Source: Epithemia pelagica (lineage: Eukaryota; Bacillariophyta; Bacillariophyceae; Surirellales; Surirellaceae). Taken from it: a DNA stretch of 64,000 bases. The stretch spans positions 3,286,001-3,350,000 of the forward strand of contig OX337236.1 of the NCBI GenBank assembly GCA_946965045.2. The letters run 5' to 3'. Both the position numbers and the translations under genes were made by a program. The stretch's first letter is position 1. Each line of letters starts with the position of its first letter. Below are positions 20,443 through 32,300 of the stretch, in pieces. The notes beneath the pieces were generated by a model. The model was not told the DNA's origin. It saw nothing but the letters and a program-made list of their open reading frames with translations, and made no database searches.

Positions 20443-21855
20443 ATGAGTGTCCCTCCACAAAAGAAGAACGCCACTGGACTTTCTGAAGTCAAGAGCAAAA
20501 GCCATGTAAGAAAGACAAGGAATCATTTTCTGTTACGAAAGGGGATTCTGTTCAGTTGCGTGTCGACGTTTTGGGTGGCCAATGTGGCCAACCTTGTTCC
20601 TCTCTGGTCCAACGTCGAGCTGAATCAGTTTGGCTACAAACAACAACAAGTCGAAGGAGACAATTTCATGCTTCCGCTTACCAAGGACGCTGCTGCTGTT
20701 AACCTTACACCCATTTGTCAAGCCACACCGTGGCCAGTCGTGCTTCCGTCTAAAATTTATCATTGTGGTCACGACCGACACGCCCTTCTCTCACTCGTGT
20801 ACCCGGAATTTGCCTCCATCCCCAAAAAGCGCTTGACGAAACAATCGATTCGCCATGCCACGCAACACGATGTACTTGTCTTTGGATCCTGTGGACACTG
20901 TCCAGGATTTCCCAGACAACCACGTCTACTGCAAGTCCTGCAGCTTCGCTTTCCCGGTATGATCTTTCACATCAATGAAGAGGCCAAACAGGGTGATATC
21001 TGGGAAAATTTTGCCTCCTACCAATCGTCACTCCCACATCAGCAACAACAACAGCAACTATCACCACAACATGCAACCAATGAGTCCAACAGTTCCGTGC
21101 CAGTGGTGATAGCTCCCCCGCGACGTAATTTTCATGTGGGCTACGCATCCGACTCCAATTATAGTGTCCGAGTCTTTTATGCCAGTCAGATTGTGGCCGA
21201 AGCCCCTCACGAAATGCAGCAATGGTTGTTCGATCCCTTGCAAAAGCCACGCAACACGGGAGAAGCCTTTTTGCTGTACACGGCGAGCAATTGTGTCCGA
21301 TTTCGCGAACAGGCCTTCCGTGCCATTGCGAAGGTCGTTTCCAAGATACCACGGGAAGCCCACAAAAATCGATCCAAGGCCCTTCACAAGGGAGCCAAGT
21401 GTGGGGGTGTCATGAAGCCCCCCATGTCACCCTGGAAACCCAAAAGCTGGCATGGGAATTGGCGGAGCAATTTCGAATCCTATCGTCATTATCGGTTTTG
21501 TCTCGTTTTGGAAAACCAATACCAACCGGGTTACATTACGGAAAAGATTGTTCTGGCCTTTTGGGCCGGATGCATTCCGATTTACTACGGTACCGAAGAA
21601 GTATTTGATATTTTCAATCCTCGAGCCTTTGTCTATTACGACCCGGGTCGTCCCCAACAAGCCCTGGCACAAATTGTGCACTTGGAAACGAACCAAACGG
21701 CCTACGACGAAATGATGAAGGAACCCATTTTGGCGCATGGTAATGACACTATCGATCGTTATTTTTCACTCCAGGATGGCGTGGGTCGTAATTCCTTCTT
21801 GAAACAACGGATTCGTGACATGGTCTGTGCGCAAGTACAAGATTTGGAGCAGTAA
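20443..21855 (+). CDS. GT10-family alpha-fucosyltransferase (470 aa)
   Basis: Single-exon type II membrane glycosyltransferase, expected in the Golgi, transferring fucose from GDP-fucose to glycans. After a basic cytosolic tail (KSHVRKTRNHFLLRKG) comes a membrane anchor at about residues 35-55 (ILFSCVSTFWVANVANLVPL) and a stem. The GT10 signature lies at about residues 345-395: FESYRHYRFCLVLENQ, YQPGYITEKIVLAFWAGCIP and IYYGTEEVFDIFNPRAFVYY, with the FxLxxEN, YITEK and AGxxPIYxG elements intact. A CAA/CAG microsatellite gives a poly-Gln insertion (QQQQQQ) near residue 202. Length is normal for the family. It lies between a kelch stub and the main kelch array and is unrelated to it. Acceptor specificity cannot be read from the sequence. 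Confidence 0.88.
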   Translation: MSVPPQKKNATGLSEVKSKSHVRKTRNHFLLRKGILFSCVSTFWVANVANLVPLWSNVELNQFGYKQQQVEGDNFMLPLTKDAAAVNLTPICQATPWPVVLPSKIYHCGHDRHALLSLVYPEFASIPKKRLTKQSIRHATQHDVLVFGSCGHCPGFPRQPRLLQVLQLRFPGMIFHINEEAKQGDIWENFASYQSSLPHQQQQQQLSPQHATNESNSSVPVVIAPPRRNFHVGYASDSNYSVRVFYASQIVAEAPHEMQQWLFDPLQKPRNTGEAFLLYTASNCVRFREQAFRAIAKVVSKIPREAHKNRSKALHKGAKCGGVMKPPMSPWKPKSWHGNWRSNFESYRHYRFCLVLENQYQPGYITEKIVLAFWAGCIPIYYGTEEVFDIFNPRAFVYYDPGRPQQALAQIVHLETNQTAYDEMMKEPILAHGNDTIDRYFSLQDGVGRNSFLKQRIRDMVCAQVQDLEQ

Positions 21856-22490
21856 ATTGATAGAAAGAATAATCAAGCGGAGGAAACACCCCATTGGAAC
21901 AGGATGGTTCAACTCACTTTTGCTTCACAGAACCACAAATTGGAATGGTATGAACAACACCACTAGGCAACGGATTTATTCAAAAGGAAAGTGTGATCAG
22001 TCTTGACATACTTCCTCTTTGGCACTGACGTCATTTTGCAGAATAGGAAGCGGAAATGTCACCCAAGAACACCAGCCGTCCTTCGTTTGGACCGACCAAC
22101 GTTCCACTGCGTCTATCTTGCTCAAAACATCAGTTTGGCTGTCTCTTATTGCTTATAGTCCTACCTAGTTTTTTGTGTCGTTTCTTAGGCCTGCACAACA
22201 CCGTAGGATGGGATCCTTTCGAGCAGAATCCAGCGTACGACTCAAGCGCTCCGCTTTCCAAAGAAGAATGTTTGGTTGGAGGCTCACGGGTATATCCAAG
22301 GATATAGCCTTGATCGATAGAGGTAGGTGGGCACTCGAGCAAGATCCCGATCGACCAAAGCATACAGAAATGGGATCGACCGCTTCTCTCTCTAGCTAGA
22401 GAGGTACAATCCCTACTCTTCGCTCTGTCGTGGGTTCTCTGGTAGCGAAAGACAGACAGAGAGTGCAGAAGGGCAGTCACTACCTACTCT
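21856..22490. other. intergenic, no supportable gene
   Basis: 635 bp downstream of the fucosyltransferase. Nothing recognisable; the first block shared with the kelch units begins near 22500. Confidence 0.45.
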
Positions 22491-22683
22491 TTGACGAAAC
22501 CTTGTTACAGCGTCCGCCATGACACTGCCGTCCTCTGCAAACCTGCCAATGTTTGGTAACCACTCTTGGGTAGATAGCCATGGTACCGTTCCCTCTCTGT
22601 GCTGTTGAAAACTCTCTGGCCTTGATCAGAAGGAATCATCTTTCAACGGAAGATGGCGGTCTTTCATGGCCTCGTTGCATCTT

Positions 22684-23043
22684 TTAGACAAAAAAGAGCA
22701 ACCTGAATTGTGTCTCTTCAAATGATGGCATATAAGGAACAAGCGACGTTTCGACCATGATCGTATAGTTGTGGGACAGTCGGTGGGGCCATGGACTGGT
22801 AGCAACAGCTGGATCCGACAGCAGCCAACACAGTTTGCCTTCGTTTTGTTTCCGTTGCAATGGCAAAAGTGCAAAGTATACTTCCCGTGCTGCAGGCAGG
22901 ACAGGTTTATCGTGGGTCGTCGTCGATTCCTCTTTCTTGATGTCAATGTCTCGTTGTGGAGCAACCAATCCGTCGACGGGGTACAAATATTGGTGGTGCT
23001 CCGATTCCCAAGACTGTGCTTCTGGTGGACCTTGTTCCAACAA
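22684..23043 (-). pseudogene. minus-strand coding trace (unknown family), unit 1
   Basis: Open for about 119 codons with protein-like composition (HHQYLYPVDGLVAPQRDIDI, VYFALLPLQRKQNEGKLCWL, YMPSFEETQFRLLFFV). The same words recur on the minus strand of the paralogous block (43658-44069), there interrupted by stops and an 88-bp duplication. I do not recognise the family. It may be an exon of a gene divergent from the kelch gene or a decayed remnant. Confidence 0.3.
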
Positions 23044-23492
23044 AAGGCAACTGCTTTCGAAGTCGTCATGTGATCCACCAATTGAGATGGTGATGAATCG
23101 ATCGACCTGTTGTGCAAGAGACGATTGTTCTTGTTGTTGGTGTTTGGCTGCTGTTGGTGGATCAGGGATTGTGATTTTTCACTTCTTGTCGTCATCCTTG
23201 ATGAAAGAGATAGACGATTCGTATAGTTGGTGTTGTTTGGATGGATCAAGGCGATTCTTGTTGTCACTGTTGTCCACTTCTGATGGTTCTTCGTGGTGGA
23301 AATCGAGCATGGATGGTTTCTGCTTCTATACTTTGGTTTTGTTATTGGTTACACCACTCCACCACGACAATCTTTGTACCTCGAGCTAATCGGCAGAATC
23401 AGCAAGAAGCGACAACAAGCACAAGAGGGGCTATATGACAAACTCCCCGAACAAAACCTTGCCACGAGTAGGACAGGAATGTTGATTGATTG

Positions 23493-23916
23493 TCAAGTCT
23501 GGCTTCTCTTATTTGTCGTGAAATCCTCATCAAGTTTGGCTCTATTTTGGCTGTAGGTCCTTTTGCCGGAACCTCTGACACATAAAACTCTTGTACGTTC
23601 TCGACCCCAGGTGGATCCAAACGACGACTCCGCTGGTCTACCTTTTGTTCCTTGAACTCTTGTGGTTTTCAATCGAGACGACAAGTTCACCCATTGGTAA
23701 ATGTAGCACAGGTCCTGACTCCCACCCTCGCGAACGGAGGCCATTGAGCCAGTGCGATATGCGGCCGTCTGCACAATCATTGAACCGCATGCGCGAGCAT
23801 TGCTGACAACCGGCGCAGACGGCACGAGACGGATTTGGCTCTCCCAAAAAGACCATGATTGATGGAGTCGGTATCAATACTGACATAGGAGACCAACCTT
23901 TGCGGTCCAACCACAT
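23493..23916 (-). pseudogene. minus-strand coding trace paralogous to 44532-44954
   Basis: Two overlapping frames together carry LDRKGWSPMSVLIPTPSIMV and then VVSNARACGSMIVQTAAYRT / GSMASVREGGSQDLCYI. The paralogue at 44532-44954 carries the same in one continuous frame, so this copy is frameshifted. Family unknown. Confidence 0.35.
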
Positions 23917-24249
23917 CCACGTGACATTCTCGAAAGCGATCCAAAGAAGACGACTGCAGGCGTCTGCTGCTAATGCAACACGAGAAGCAAGTCAGAATGG
24001 GATGAATGACATCATTTTCCTTCTGGTCCATCATGTCGTCGGATTCTCGTCTCTGTGTGATTGTACTTGTGGCCTTGCTTCTTTCACTATACCCGATGAG
24101 TGATGCCCATTCGAATCATTGGATCAAGAAGGCAAGAAGACCACTCTCTTGCAACATCTCTCTGTTGAAGTTGTTGTCGTTGTGAACAGACTGTATAGGA
24201 CCAAGGGAAGAATTGTGTGGAAATTAGGGATTGTCAATCTGTGGACCGA

Positions 24250-24501
24250 TTCATCATACAAAAGGACCTCTTCATCACAAATGCTGTCACTCTCTCCCTT
24301 TCGTCGTCGACCAAAAGATACTTTTTGGGGCTTGTCATGAAATCTATGTGCGATTGATTTCCCTTCACCATCGTACGCAGGACAGGCACACCTTACGGTC
24401 TCCACGCAAAAAAAGCAAAGCGCTTCCACGCGTTGCTCTCAAAAATACTTTCTCTCGTGCTGCCATTATTTCTTGTCAACGTATTAGTAAAGCGCTGTAC
24501 C
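24250..24501 (+). promoter_or_regulatory. type-B kelch upstream region (copy 1)
   Basis: Conserved before kelch copies 1, 2, 4 and 8: an AGGACCTCTTCATCACA word, CCAAAAGATACTTTT, ATGAAATCTATGTGCGATTG, CGTACGCAGGACAGGCACA, then TTTCTTGTCAACGTATTAGT next to the start codon. It shows no similarity to the type-A regions before copies 3, 6 and 7. Promoter/5' UTR role is inferred. Confidence 0.55.
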
Positions 24502-25731
24502 ATGACAACGTTACTGAAAGAACAAGCATGGCAGTCGGGCCTTGTCTTATCGGACGAGACACCAGAGTGGAATCAAAATGACTGGCCTCCACTTGTGGGT
24601 GGATGGCGTGCAGGTCATACTTCGGTCGTACTTGATCACCCCGATACGGACGGCAACGACAACAACAACAACAACAAGAGACAAACCGTCGTCGTGTTGG
24701 GTGGATACCAGACAGTTCAAGGCGCGCTCGATTCCATTCTTGTATTAAACTTGGCAGAATCAACCAAGCAGTGGCGAGAAGGGCCACGCATGAACCAGAA
24801 ACGTTCTGGACATACCACTGTTGTGTGCAACGGTGGCGTCTACGTCATGGGAGGCTACAATGGAAGCTCAGTATTTGATTGTATCGAACGAATTGACAAA
24901 AATGATTTGCTGCTATCACCTTTAACAACAAACATCATCACACATGCGAGTAATTGGACGACATTGACATGTCGGTTATCATCTGGACGACATGGGTGTT
25001 GTGCTGTTGCGGTTCACAACCGATACATCGTTGTAATGGGTGGATACAGCGATCGTTATTTGTCGTCGGTGGATATTATAGATACAAACAGCCACACTGT
25101 CATTGCCGGACCAAGCATGATTGTTCCACGACAATGGTTTGCCAGTGCGGTCATTGGTCACCGCATCTTTGTCGTTGGAGGTCATAACGATAATGGCCAT
25201 CTTGACTCGGTGGAGTATTTGGACAATGCAACACCCTGTGACAATGATGCGACAAAAAAGGAGATAGGCTCGACGTTCATATCTTTCTCGTCCGCTTGGA
25301 TCACTCAGTCGGAGTTGAGGCTTTCCAATGCACAAAGTTCTTGTGCAATGGTTGCCGTTGGATCTTGTCTGGTGGTGGCGGGTGGACAAGGCCATTCAAC
25401 CGTGGAAGTCTTGGATACGCGCCGCAACCGCGTTTGGAATCTCCCACCATTGGATAATCACCGCGACGACTGCAGTACGGTGACTGTTGCCAATCAAGTT
25501 GCCGTGATAAGTGGCTGGGGAAGTCGTACCTGTGCGACATTACCACTACTGGACAAGCATACGTGGTGTTTTCGACGACTCTATGAGCAGCAGATCGACA
25601 GATGGTGTCTATTTCGGGAAAGAAGGAATATCCAACATGCTGATAATTCGCCTTTCCCCACCTGGACATCAGATCGTAAACGAGCAAGGCCCCACACGCA
25701 CCGTAGTGATGAAGGCAAGGATGGAACTTGA
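24502..25731 (+). CDS. kelch-repeat protein, copy 1 (409 aa, intact)
   Basis: The ATG at 24502 (MTTLLKEQAWQSGLVL) matches the start of every other copy. A short N-terminal segment (ETPEWNQNDWPPLVGGWRAG) is followed by a poly-Asn linker and six kelch units. Their GG-type doublets lie near residues 68 (VVVLGGYQ), 118 (VYVMGGYNG), 179 (IVVMGGYSD), 226 (IFVVGGHND), 292 (LVVAGGQG) and 336 (VAVISGWGS, here SG). The C-terminus ends CFRRLYEQQ plus a basic tail. Such a protein should fold as a beta-propeller for protein binding; there is no F-box, BTB or signal peptide. The 280 bp covering units 1-2 are nearly identical to copy 4, and 85 bp in unit 5 are identical to copy 3, pointing to gene conversion. 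Confidence 0.88.
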   Translation: MTTLLKEQAWQSGLVLSDETPEWNQNDWPPLVGGWRAGHTSVVLDHPDTDGNDNNNNNKRQTVVVLGGYQTVQGALDSILVLNLAESTKQWREGPRMNQKRSGHTTVVCNGGVYVMGGYNGSSVFDCIERIDKNDLLLSPLTTNIITHASNWTTLTCRLSSGRHGCCAVAVHNRYIVVMGGYSDRYLSSVDIIDTNSHTVIAGPSMIVPRQWFASAVIGHRIFVVGGHNDNGHLDSVEYLDNATPCDNDATKKEIGSTFISFSSAWITQSELRLSNAQSSCAMVAVGSCLVVAGGQGHSTVEVLDTRRNRVWNLPPLDNHRDDCSTVTVANQVAVISGWGSRTCATLPLLDKHTWCFRRLYEQQIDRWCLFRERRNIQHADNSPFPTWTSDRKRARPHTHRSDEGKDGT

Positions 25732-27545
25732 AATTTGCAACGCATTGCATGTATGTCCTAACATTAGCGGAACTATATAGCATTATCATTTTACTCTCAA
25801 ACAGTAGTTGTATTGTTTTCTTCATGGCATTGCGAACTATAGATATCATGTACACCGTTTTACTACCTAGTAGAGAACGAAAGTTACACCATCCGGCATG
25901 ACACTGCAAACAGGAGTGGAGCCAGGCCTTGGGTAGATGTCCATGGTACCATGCCTCTCTGCTGTTGATGGGGTCGAGTAATCATGCTGTGGAAGATTAT
26001 GGTTTCGTGCCTGAAACACTCTGCGCAGCGACTCGTTTCGACGGTCGTCTTCGTTCCGACCATGCGGTCAATTGTGTGGGGATTGTCCTTCTATGGCTAA
26101 TGCCTGCGTGAGAGGACAGTACGCCGTCTCTCGACGCTTGTGGTTTTGGGTGACAGGGCATTTGCGAATCCTTTGGATTTTTTGCCAATGACGTGTTCGA
26201 TATTTTCTCCAATACAGCAACTATACTAGATCATGAGGTCGGCAATTTGCATGCGTCGATCCAGCAATCAGTCTCTCCGTATAAGTAGCTCGTTGACAGT
26301 CCATGGGTATCGGTCCATGGGGATCCACAAGAACAATCACAGTCCGCAAGGTTATGTCTTGCCCCTCAATACCAGTTCCGCCGAAACCATGTTGCACGAT
26401 TGCGACACTGTCGAACAACATCAGTGTTGGACCTCGAACACTATACAACATTTGTGCCTCGTACAGCGCCAACAAAACCACGACCCGCGCCGATCATGTC
26501 TTGGCTGTCGTCTAACAGCAGTGTTGGACCTCGATCACTACCACAGTTGAGTCTCGTACCGAATCAGCAGTACCAACAACAAAACCACGACCACGAATGC
26601 CTCCGATCATGTCTTGGCTGTAGTCTACTAGAACTTCTTGTTGTTCTTCTGCTTCGTTGGATTCTGGTTGGTTTTGCTGCCTTGTCGTTCCACACCAACA
26701 ACCAGCTTGAATCTTTGTATGTAGACTTGAAAGGGCGATGCGACCCTTTCCCACAATCAATTCTTCACTAGGGAGTCGAATTGCGTTCCGTACTTCGATC
26801 CGTAGTACTGGAGGAAGATTCTCGTTCCCGTCCTAGTGTTCTCCTTTCTTTGTTGTTTGTTACACTAGGACTCCTGTTGCGAATCGAAAACCAAGGGGCG
26901 ATTTCTAGCTTGTTGCGATGAAAGTTGTCATTGAGTATGGTGTTCTTCTTTTGTCCAGTGTGACAGCGACAAATGCGGCTTGGTTGTTGTACTTTTGTTA
27001 TGGGATTCCATAGTGGTTTCTTTCCTGGCTTGCGCTGTTGCGGCGACACTTGATGCTGCGTTTCATCCACTGGACATTTGGTGATTGGCTGCAACGACCA
27101 AGACTTGGTAGTCGACGATACTGGACTGGAGGAGCACTTCCCACATACAAGTCCAACGCCAAGAGAGACACGTCTTCACACCGTCGTCAGATCGGTCCAT
27201 GGAGATCCACAATAACAGTTTGCAGAGTACAAAGTATAGCCACTTTCCCATGGCACTATCACGGAGGAAGGAAAAAAAGACCATGGCAGTGCTGCGGCAT
27301 CCCCACCCACCACCTCGTGTCCAAGTATGGCTTGCTGGATTGTCCATGCGAGCAAACAAACGGCAAACATCTGGATTCTAAATGACAGCACTTGTGGTGC
27401 ATACATGAGTATAACACTTTGGTCCTCCACTGTTGAAGTCCAGTGGAGGAGGACAATCTTTGTTACAAAAAGCACAATAGTGGCCGTATGGTGCTGATTG
27501 CTGATTTTGTCGTTTCAATGGATCTTAAAGCGATCCAAAGAAGAC
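25732..27545. repeat. post-kelch repeat block R3, copy 1
   Basis: Shares long colinear stretches with 55790-57540 and 62520-64000: the word GACAGTCCATGGGTATCGG (26295), CCAGTTCCGCCGAAACC (26368) and TTCCACACCAACA..CAGCTTGAATCTTTG (26690), ending in a TCGTTTCAATGGAT word (27507). No intact gene; short minus-strand frames are conserved only because the DNA is duplicated. The Copia element is inserted at its right end. Confidence 0.6.
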
Positions 27546-27551
27546 GAATGC
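27546..27551. repeat. target site duplication (left) of the Copia element
   Basis: GAATGC, repeated at 33859-33864 directly after the 3' LTR. The paralogous unoccupied site reads GACGAATGCAGGCATCTG near 44974. Confidence 0.85.
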
Positions 27552-28021
27552 TGTTCAAAATAATGAGATATGGTCAGTGAATGAAGAAGTGCGACCAATA
27601 TTCGGAACCGGCATTCGGAAGTAGAAGATTCGACCGACAAGAGACGAGTACCATCTTACCATCGTTATTCCAAACAGAACAAATGAACCAATGGGCCGAC
27701 CAAGTCTCATTTAGAGCAACGCGTCATCAACAATAACGGCCCAAACAAGTCCAATACATAGAGAAACGAGATCCTATGGCATCCCATAACTGTCGTCGTC
27801 TAAACATTCTGACAGGCAAGAACGGGCTGGACGACGATACATAGGAAACCAAGATTGCAACAAGATCGCAAAAAGATCTCCAATCTACCTTATCCAACGG
27901 CCGATGATCCAACGGATCACAGCCATCGCTACGAGTAGAAGTAAAGACTAAGCACACAACTTAACTTTGTTTTACACGGGTTGAGCTCGTTCTTGTTGCC
28001 CACGGTAGCAGGAAAACAACA
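27552..28021 (+). repeat. 5' LTR of the Copia element
   Basis: 470 bp, TGTTCAAAATAATGAG...GGAAAACAACA. By eye it differs from the 3' LTR only at GCGTCATC/GCGACATC and GACGATAC/GACAATAC. Confidence 0.92.
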
Positions 28022-28072
28022 CGCTTCCTCTGTGCTGTTTACAGCTAAAACGTTGTCAATTCATCATCCACC

Positions 28073-29329
28073 ATGGCCGCAAATTTTGCCCTTTCACCCG
28101 CTCATGCCAACGCCAATCAAGTGATCAACTTCACGACGGCAGGAGGAGCCAAGTTTTACAAGCAAGCGATTCGTGGATTGTACGATAGTGGAGATCTCTA
28201 CGACCTTGACGCCGATGGACTCAAGACGTTCCTTGATACTCTCCAAGACAGGATCGTTGAACAAAACTGGACTTCGATCTTTGCAATTCCAGAAGCGATC
28301 GCTGCCCCCGCCGCCAATCTTCGTTTGCTCACCAGCGAGTACGGTCGTGTCTCCTTGCAACAAGTCCGTGCCTATGTTGAACACTTCAATGGAGCCAATC
28401 GTCAGACACAGAATGCATACATGGCATATACTTGCATTATGGCATCACTTACCGACGACGCCAAGGCACAGGTCAATATTTGACGCGAAGACTTCACTAT
28501 CGATGGGCGTGGTTCCGGACCCCTTCTCCTCAAGGTTTTAATCTCGTTGGCACATGTGGACACCGAAGCCACCGTTATGGTTCTACGCCAACGCCTGGCT
28601 GACCTTCACATCTATATTATGGATGTGAACGCGGACATCGCCAAGTTTAACTTCTATGTAGACGAGACTCTTCGGGCTCTCAACGCGCGCGGCGAGCAGA
28701 CGCTCGACCTTCTACCGAATCTATTTAAGGCGTACGAAACCGTGAACGACGATAACTTTCTAGAGTTCATTCGTCGCAAGAAGAACGCATATGAAGAAGG
28801 AGACAATCCAGGACTGACCCCGCGTCAACTAATGAGCGTTGCTCGCACCAAATACCAGACGCTCGTGGAACAGAAGAAATGGCAGGCTCTCTCGGCACGC
28901 GACCAAAAATTGATCGCACTTGAAGCATCCGTGAATAAACTCAAGGAACAGAAACGCAAGACTAACCCCAGTGACCAGAAGAAACAGACAAGCAAAGGGA
29001 AGACGGACAAGGCAACTGACAACGATAAGGCCTGGCTTACGGTGGGACCAAAGAGTGGTCAGTCCGAGACGAAGGAAGTCAACGGAAAAATGTGGTACTG
29101 GTGCAAGTGGCACGGAAAGTGGTCGACCAACAAAAACCACACGTCCGCAACGTGTAACGGACGTGGTCTGACAGGAGATAAGAAACGGGCCTACGACGCA
29201 GCCCACGAGAACAGCGATGGTACCACGTCTGAGAACACGGGAACGAACCCAGGACTCCGCCTTGCTAGCGCCTTAGCCGGTGCTACCCACGATGAAGACG
29301 ATGACAGCGACAACAGCACCGACGAGTGA
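28073..29329 (+). CDS. gag: Copia gag, with one in-frame TGA
   Basis: The ATG at 28073 has a good context (CACCATGG). Residues 1-136 run MAANFALSPAHANANQVINF to AQVNI, then TGA at 28481-28483. The same frame continues through FTIDGRGSGPLLLKVLI, VDTEATVMVLRQRLADLHIY and a Lys-rich segment to a Cys-His box, WCKWHGKWSTNKNHTSATC (C-X2-H-X8-H-X4-C), and ends TGA at 29327. Homologous sequence on both sides of the first TGA shows it breaks one gag protein. It encodes the capsid-like protein of the element. Either the TGA is a fresh nonsense mutation (CGA to TGA is plausible) or it is read through. Confidence 0.8.
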
Positions 29330-29365
29330 CAACCAAACCCGGGATGGTTCCCCGGGCTGCACGAC

Positions 29366-32300
29366 ATGATCAAGCAGCTCGTTTACACAGTATTAGTGAC
29401 GATCCTTTTATCAAGTTACACTATGCTGTGCTACGGGCTATGGTGTCCTAGGTGCTACCACCTGGAGTCAGTCCTAGACTACGTCCAAAGGCTATGCGAC
29501 TCCATGGCGACCTCTCTCGCGACCAAAATCAAAGTAAAGAAGAAACGAAGAATCGACCATGGCCGGAGACGACGGAGAACTAACTATACAGGACTCCTCC
29601 GGGCATTATGCATGGCAACGATACTGACTTCGACAACCGGACAAGTTACTCACCGAGCGGCTCACGAAGTTGGCTTTGATACCGACAGCAGGAAAGTCTT
29701 GATTGACAATTGCGCCACCGCATCAATTACGAACGACATACAAGACTGCTGCACCAAACCAATCAAAATCAAACGAAAGGTCAAGGGAGTAGCAGGAACA
29801 TATCAACCAGATATATATGAGACGACGATACGATGGGATATCGAGGACGACGACGGCAAGATCCATACGATCACGCTACCAAGGTCCTTCTACATCCCAT
29901 CGACTCCAACCAAACTGCTTTCGCCCCAACATTGGGCACAAACAGCAAAAGATATCAAACCCTTACCGAGAGGAACACGATGTGTGACATATAGCAACGC
30001 TATTGAATTGATTTGGGGGCAAGGACTCTTCAAACGGACGATTCCATTGAAACAACGCGGCTCAAATGTGGGTGAGTTTACGACTGCGCCAGGATACACA
30101 AAATACGAAGCGTTTTGCAAAAAGGCAGGCACGACAATCCAACAAGAGGACAACAAGCCCCTACTGGTTAACAATGCAAACCTCATTGAAGACGACGATG
30201 AATCCATCATGGAACGGTCTCCATCAACCATGGACCACGATGAGGGAGACGACTGGAGCATCGACGAAAATCACAAGAATCTCGACGACGAACAAAATGA
30301 ACATTATTTTCCAACAAGAGATGTACCGATGACTACCGAGTTCCTCATAGACCCCAGCGATACCGTACATGTGATTCCTAATGAAGAAGAGGTACTCCCC
30401 GAAAGTCCAACGCTCGAGTTACTCCGGACACATCATAGAATGGGTCACCTGTCGATGGCGAAAATCCAAAGCCTAGCACGACAAGGAGGACTCCCAAAGC
30501 GACTTGCAAACTGTAAGGTCCCGGTCTGTACGGCGTGTATGTTCGGGAAGGCTACGCGACGTCCCTGGCGAATCAAAGGTCACCGTGGAACACTCGATAC
30601 CATGACGTCACCGGGTCAATGTGTGTCGGTCGACCAAATGATATCAAAGACTCCGGGTTACAATGCGCATCTACGAGGGACTCCCACACGGGACAGATAT
30701 AGGGTGGCTACGGTTTTCGTCGACCACTTCTCAGGGGTAGGCTATGTACACCTTCAACGGAGTACATCAGCTAAAGATACGATCGAAGCTAAAGAACGGT
30801 TTGAAGCTTGGGCAGACACTCACGGAGTCAAGATCCGACATTACCACGCCGATAACGGCATCTTTGCCGACAATAAGTTCCGGGAAGCAGTACAAATGAA
30901 GAATCAACGATTAACTTTCAGTGGAGTTAATGCTCATTTTCAAAGTGGTATGGCCGAACGACGTATTCGAGAACTACAAGAATCAGGAAGAACAATGCTG
31001 ATACACGCCCAAAGACGCTGGCCTAGTACAGTGACAACAAACTTATGGCCCTACGCGGTGCGTTATGCCAACGACATGTTCAATGAGGCACCAATGAAGA
31101 AACACAAAGAAAAGACGCCAATGGAACTATTTACAGGTTCAACGGTAAGATTCAATACAAGACTCGCCCATACGTTCGGATGCCCAGCATACGTACTCGA
31201 CAACGAACTACAAAGCGGAACTCCAATTCCTAAATGGTCCGAACGAGCTCGAGTTGGCATTTTCTTGGGCTATTCTCCCCAACATGCAAGGACAATCGGG
31301 CTTATCTTATCACTCTCTTCCGGATTGACGTCACCCCAATTTCACGTTCAATACGATGACCAATTTGAAACCATACGCAAAAGTTTTGGAGAGGCCCAAC
31401 CAATCTCTCAATGGCAGTATAAGGCAGGGTTCACAAAATCCAAGCCACGCATGAGGGAGAATCAACCACGCGTGGAATTCGGAAGTACAACGACATCATC
31501 ACGACGTGAGACCGATGTTACGATACCCGAAGACAGGGACCAAACTAACGATGCTAACCCGCCTATGGAAGAACGAGAAACTATGCCAGAGCATGAGGGA
31601 GCTAGGCGTTCCCAACGTACTCCTCGTCGAACACAACGATATCAAGACTACTTAACTTCGCTCCAAGAACCCGAAGACGTGATCGGAGAAGTAGCTATCA
31701 CAGCTAAACCAACCGTGACAGTCAATACGGCTCAAGCTAACAGCAATCCAGATGTTATGTACTGGCATGAAGCAATGAAACAAGATGATCGAGCAGAATT
31801 CATAAGGGCAGCACAGAAAGAAGTACAAGATCATAGCGATAATGGGCTATGGGAGGTGGTCAAGCGAAAGGACATTCCTAAAGGAGCGCTAATCTCTCGA
31901 GGAGTGTGGAGTTGTGTCCGAAAGAGAAGACTAAAAACTAGAGAAGTCTACAAATGGAAATCCAGGTTGGCATATGACGGGTCCATGCAAGAAAAGGGGG
32001 TTAACTATTGGGAGACATACACTCCCGTGATTCAATGGCCCGTCGTGAGATTCATCCTGACGATGGCACTCACACAAGGATGGCACATCAAACAGGTAGA
32101 TTATGTGCTGGCATATACCCAAGCAGTCGCCGAGACTGATATGTACATGGAAGCTCCGAAAAGTTTCACCTTCGATACAAAAGGAAACCAGCGAGCAGAG
32201 GACTATGTCCTCAAGATCAAGCAAAATTACTATGGGCAGAAGCAGGGTGCCCGAGTATGGAATCAACACCTCGTGGAACGACTTAAGCAAGTCGGTTTCC

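Larger units (their letters stand above)
22491..24249. repeat. duplicated block upstream of kelch copy 1
   Basis: Colinear and similar to 43470-45310 upstream of kelch copy 4 (for example the TCAGAAGGAATCATCTTTCA word at 22626 and 43600). With the kelch genes that follow, this forms a segmental duplication of about 3.2 kb per unit. It contains minus-strand coding-like traces. Confidence 0.75.

Noticed and set aside
20630-20840. short frames overlapping the fucosyltransferase in other phases
   Set aside because: Shadows of the clear GT10 frame; no motif.
26221-26481. minus-strand frame recurring in all three R3 blocks (GGTGIEGQDITLRTVIVLVD)
   Set aside because: The frame breaks differently in each block and the DNA is equally conserved outside it; duplication alone explains it. 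Kept as repeat, not as a gene.
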